Source: Victivallales bacterium
Lineage (GTDB): Bacteria > Verrucomicrobiota > Lentisphaeria > Oligosphaerales > Lenti-02
Length of the DNA stretch: 8,502 bases
Direction: 5' to 3'
NCBI GenBank assembly: GCA_018648945.1
Contig: JABGQJ010000312.1
Span: 1-8,502, forward strand
Under the pieces are notes generated by a model. It saw only the letters and a program-made list of their open reading frames with translations. It was not told the origin of the DNA and searched no databases. The translations under genes and the position numbers were made by a program. Positions 6,388 to 8,502 of the stretch are shown here, piece by piece. Position 1 is the first letter of the stretch. Each line of letters starts with the position of its first letter.

Positions 6388-6750
6388 ATGGAACAAGCGT
6401 GCGCAATCCTGCGGAAGAGTGAAGCGACCAGGCTCGAGTTCCCGTGGGGGCAACTGACTTGGCACGCGAATGCGGAACTGGGGAACTCGGCCGACATGAC
6501 GGTCGGGGAATGCGTGCTCAGACCGGGGTGCGAGAATCCGAGGCACAGCCACGGCAACTGTGCCGAAGTGCTGGTGGTGAAGTCGGGAGAGATCGAGCAC
6601 AGCATGGGTGACGACACGGTCGGCATGGTGGCTGGCGACACGATCAGCATTCCCACCGGCATCATGCACAACGCCCGGAACACCGGGGATGGACCGGCCG
6701 TTCTCTTCATTTGCTTTTCGTCTGCCACCCGCGAGACCGAGGGAGAGTAG
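6388..6750 (+). CDS. Small single-domain cupin protein
   Basis: 120 residues from ATG 6388. Both cupin motifs are perfect. Motif 1, G(X)5HXH(X)4E(X)6G, uses Gly47, His53, His55, Glu60 and Gly67. Motif 2, G(X)5PXG(X)2H(X)3N, uses Gly83, Pro89, Gly91, His94 and Asn98. The inter-motif spacer is short (15 residues), as in small bacterial cupins. The three His and one Glu would bind one metal such as Zn, Mn, Fe or Ni. Such proteins act as sugar isomerases, epimerases, dehydratases, dioxygenases or ligand sensors; which one cannot be read here. The cysteine-poor, soluble sequence has no signal peptide. In-frame starts also exist at GTG 6337, GTG 6361 and ATG 6379; 6388 is preferred because AAGAG (6373-6377) is 10 bases before it and conserved-looking sequence starts there. 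The second oxidoreductase gene follows after 2 bases, so the two are surely co-transcribed. Confidence 0.86.
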   Translation: MEQACAILRKSEATRLEFPWGQLTWHANAELGNSADMTVGECVLRPGCENPRHSHGNCAEVLVVKSGEIEHSMGDDTVGMVAGDTISIPTGIMHNARNTGDGPAVLFICFSSATRETEGE

Positions 6751-6752
6751 CG

Positions 6753-7850
6753 ATGAAGATCGGCATGACTGGCACGCTTGAGAACGAGCGGCAGGTCCGG
6801 GCGGGGTTCATCGGCTGCGGGTCCCATTCCTTCCGCAATCTGTACCCCACGTTCCAGTTCGCGTCGGTCGATCTCCAAGCCGTCTGCGATCTGGATCAGG
6901 CCAAGGCGGATGCCTTCGCGCGGCAGTTCGGGGCCCATGCCGCCTACACGGACTATCGGGAGATGCTTGCGCAGGAGGGCCTCGACGTGGTCTTCATCTG
7001 CGCTGGCTACAGGAATGGACGTCCCCTCTACCCAGACCTCGCGGTCGGCTGTCTGGAGGCGGGGTGCCATGTGTGGATCGAGAAGCCACCCGCTGGTTCC
7101 TGCGCCGAGATCGAGCGCATGCAGCAGGCGGCGGGAGCGAGCGGCAAGACCGTGATGGTGGGGCTGAAGAAGATGTTCTTTCCCGCCAACGTCAAGGCCA
7201 AGGCGCTCGCCGGCGAGCCGGACTTCGGCAGCATCTCGCATGTGATGCTGGAGTATCCGCAGTCCATCCCGACCGTTCCGGAGTTTGCCGACTACAGGGC
7301 AGGGGGCGTGAATGGCGTGGTGAGCTTCCTCGACCATCTCTGCCATCCCGCCTCGCTGCTTCTCCTGCTGGCTGGCATGCCGGATACGCTCTACTACACC
7401 CGGAACCGGCACGGCGGCGGGGTGGCGCTGTTTACCTACGACACGGGGATTACGGCGACCATCGCCTTTACGCACGGTGCGTCCCCGGCGAACTGCGGGC
7501 AGGAGTTCACCAAGATCCTGTCCGATTCCGGACGGCACATCACGGTCGAAAATGGCATCCGGCTCACCTACCACCGCACGCCGCCCTCCAAGGGATACGG
7601 CAAGTCGCCGGACTACTTCCTGGGCAGCACCGAGCAGGTGAGCGCCGTCTGGGAACCCGAGTTCTCCCTTGGCCAGCTCTACAACAAGGGCCTCTTCCTG
7701 CTTGGCTACTACGGCGAGATCCAGGAGATGGCCGAGGCAGTTCTGGAGAATCGGGTGCCGGTCAACGGCACGCTTGAGCAGGCGTGGCAGGTGACGCGCA
7801 TCTTCGAGGCCTTCGCCGAAGGCCCCGAGAAGCAGATCCGGCTGAGCTGA
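6753..7850 (+). CDS. Gfo/Idh/MocA family NAD(P)-dependent oxidoreductase (second copy)
   Basis: 365 residues from ATG 6753, which has GGGAG at 6741-6745, 7 bases upstream. About 15 residues precede the Rossmann strand VRAGFIGCGSHS (GXGXXS at 21-26), followed by LQAVCDLD and DVVFICAG. The EKP motif is at 110-112 (WIEKPPAGS), with VMVGLKKMFFPAN (134-146) after it. The C-terminal domain has FLDHLCHPASLLLLLAG (192-208); Asp194 and His198 match the D-X3-H pair that serves catalysis in many members. The substrate is unknown but is likely a sugar, polyol or the product of the neighbouring propeller or cupin. It differs from the first oxidoreductase throughout (the phosphate loop, the EKP context and the catalytic segment), so the pair looks like two functions rather than a recent duplication. 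It is cytoplasmic. It is the last + strand gene and ends 2 bases before the stop of the convergent reductase remnant; no terminator with a T-run is visible. Confidence 0.9.
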   Translation: MKIGMTGTLENERQVRAGFIGCGSHSFRNLYPTFQFASVDLQAVCDLDQAKADAFARQFGAHAAYTDYREMLAQEGLDVVFICAGYRNGRPLYPDLAVGCLEAGCHVWIEKPPAGSCAEIERMQQAAGASGKTVMVGLKKMFFPANVKAKALAGEPDFGSISHVMLEYPQSIPTVPEFADYRAGGVNGVVSFLDHLCHPASLLLLLAGMPDTLYYTRNRHGGGVALFTYDTGITATIAFTHGASPANCGQEFTKILSDSGRHITVENGIRLTYHRTPPSKGYGKSPDYFLGSTEQVSAVWEPEFSLGQLYNKGLFLLGYYGEIQEMAEAVLENRVPVNGTLEQAWQVTRIFEAFAEGPEKQIRLS

Positions 7851-7852
7851 AG

Positions 7853-8083
7853 CTAGACGATGACCCCATCGGAATACCCAGGCATATCCCAGGGGGCGGG
7901 GTAGTTGCCCAGGGCCAGTTGCACCTCGCGGGTGATGGCGGCGCGTTGGCGGCTCTTGAGGGGCTTGAAACCGGTGGCCATGGCGGCGTTCTCGTCCAGA
8001 TGGGCGATGGTGTCCAGCCCGACGATGGTGGAATAAGGGCACGTGACCTGGCAGGGCTTCTGGTCAGTGTCGTTCGTTCTCAT
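7853..8083 (-). pseudogene. C-terminal remnant of an aldo/keto reductase
   Basis: The 76-residue frame contains STIVGLDTIAHLDENAAMA followed by TGFKPL. This resembles the last strand and helix of aldo/keto reductases, where the NADP-binding loop and a 'LDEN...F.PL' helix lie near the C-terminus. The TIM-barrel with the catalytic Tyr and Lys (normally about 250 residues) is missing; upstream on this strand is the DUF1670-type gene instead. The first dozen residues (MRTNDTDQKPCQ) do not look like reductase sequence, so the break is probably near 8040-8055. The ATG at 8081-8083 overlaps the DUF1670 stop as ATGA, so the fragment may still be translated by coupling, but it cannot be an active reductase. 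It ends tail to tail with the second oxidoreductase. An independent small protein that only resembles this family is possible. Confidence 0.55.
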
Positions 8084-8502
8084 GGCTGTCTCCCGTATTC
8101 ATTCGCCCATATCTCGGTGTTGCTCTCGACGTGGGGCTGGAACTGGAGGAGACTCTGCAGAACGTAGCTTCTGTCTGCATAGTGGTCAATGATCTCCTCG
8201 TACTGGCGGACGAGTCTGACTGTCATCTTGGTCGCGTAGGCTATCTCGTCGTTGGTCATTCCCCTTCGCCGACAGAGGAGTACCTTCCTGAAGGCGGAGA
8301 TGTACCTCTGTATTGCAGGCAGTGAGTGGTAGGTTTCCCTGGCCGTCCGCTGAACGCTCTTCTGCTCTATGAAGAGCTTGTGGATGATGATCTTCTTGTG
8401 GGTAAGAGTCGGTCCCATGTCGTGGATGGACCCTCTTCTGGGCAGGACAGTGTTGTGTGCCAGCTCCCATTCGGCTATGTACTTGCCGACCGTTGACGGG
8501 GA
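8080..8502 (-). CDS. DUF1670-type protein, C-terminal part (5' end outside the window)
   Basis: The frame is open from the right edge to the TGA at 8080-8082, giving 140 visible residues. It begins inside STVGKYIAEWE, which reads like the recognition helix of a helix-turn-helix, then RRGSIHDMGPTLTHKKII, SVQRTARETYHS-AIQRYI and CRRRGMTNDEIAYAT-RLVRQYEEIID. To my recall this matches the DUF1670 family, whose members have repeated helix-turn-helix-like segments and often turn up scattered and associated with mobile DNA; no function is established. An ATG at 8416-8418 exists but the conserved sequence continues upstream of it, so it is not the start. The segment from about 8090 onward is clearly poorer in GC than the rest of the window, a sign of separate origin. 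It sits directly against the truncated reductase, consistent with insertion. No inverted repeats or target duplications could be identified because only one side is visible. Confidence 0.68.
   Translation of the reverse strand, partial: SPSTVGKYIAEWELAHNTVLPRRGSIHDMGPTLTHKKIIIHKLFIEQKSVQRTARETYHSLPAIQRYISAFRKVLLCRRRGMTNDEIAYATKMTVRLVRQYEEIIDHYADRSYVLQSLLQFQPHVESNTEIWANEYGRQP

Noticed and set aside
5228..6406. - strand open frame of 392 codons opposite the propeller gene
   Set aside because: It mirrors the DXDGXG repeats in antisense, so the apparent repeats of its protein are by-products of the + strand gene.
7808..7824. Perfect 7-bp hairpin with a 3-base loop near the end of the second oxidoreductase
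   Set aside because: It lies inside the coding region, 26 bases before the stop codon, and no T-run follows, so it is not a credible intrinsic terminator.
6138..8042. Long - strand open frame of 634 codons opposite the cupin and the second oxidoreductase
   Set aside because: It is antisense to two genes with clear family motifs. Its translation is rich in Arg, His, Gly and Pro with no recognisable domain, the usual shadow of GC-rich coding DNA.
1..8502. CRISPR array, tRNA, rRNA or riboswitch
   Set aside because: No spaced direct repeats, cloverleaf or known RNA signature was seen. The only tandem repeat is the coding one at the left end, and gaps between genes are at most about 110 bases.

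Overview
The window is GC-rich and densely packed bacterial DNA. All genes run on the + strand up to position 7850; the last 650 bases hold - strand genes. The organism cannot be named from this alone. Abundant Gfo/Idh/MocA oxidoreductases, a VCBS/FG-GAP type propeller protein, a small sugar-type cupin and a DUF1670 gene fit an environmental lineage such as Planctomycetota, Lentisphaerota or Kiritimatiellota, Hydrogenedentota or Armatimonadota. That placement is inference.

Region 1 (1-2105) is a housekeeping replication and repair operon. It holds the C-terminal part of dnaX (DNA polymerase III tau), with a Pro-Glu/Pro-Val repeat linker, then recR starting in a 4-base ATGA overlap, then a multi-pass membrane protein with an HEXXH motif (M50-like metallopeptidase) 3 bases after recR.

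Region 2 (2106-4081) starts with a good sigma-70-like promoter. It holds a PlsC-type acyltransferase with a variant HX4E motif, followed by a membrane-anchored or exported SsuA/NMT1-like substrate-binding protein that has no permease or ATPase gene beside it.

Region 3 (4082-7850) is a compact sugar-type cassette: a Gfo/Idh/MocA oxidoreductase, a seven-repeat beta-propeller protein without a signal peptide, a one-domain cupin with both cupin motifs perfect, and a second, divergent Gfo/Idh/MocA oxidoreductase. Gaps are 19, about 71 and 2 bases. The propeller plus cupin pair recalls the domain make-up of fungal aldos-2-ulose dehydratase (seven-bladed propeller plus cupins). The working idea is a cytoplasmic oxidise, dehydrate or isomerise, then reduce pathway for a sugar or cyclic polyol. 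This is the most interesting part of the window.

Region 4 (7853-8502, - strand) holds what looks like the C-terminal 60-odd residues of an aldo/keto reductase. It is preceded, in an ATGA overlap, by the C-terminal part of a DUF1670-type gene that runs off the window. The DUF1670 segment is visibly lower in GC, so an insertion that truncated the reductase is likely.
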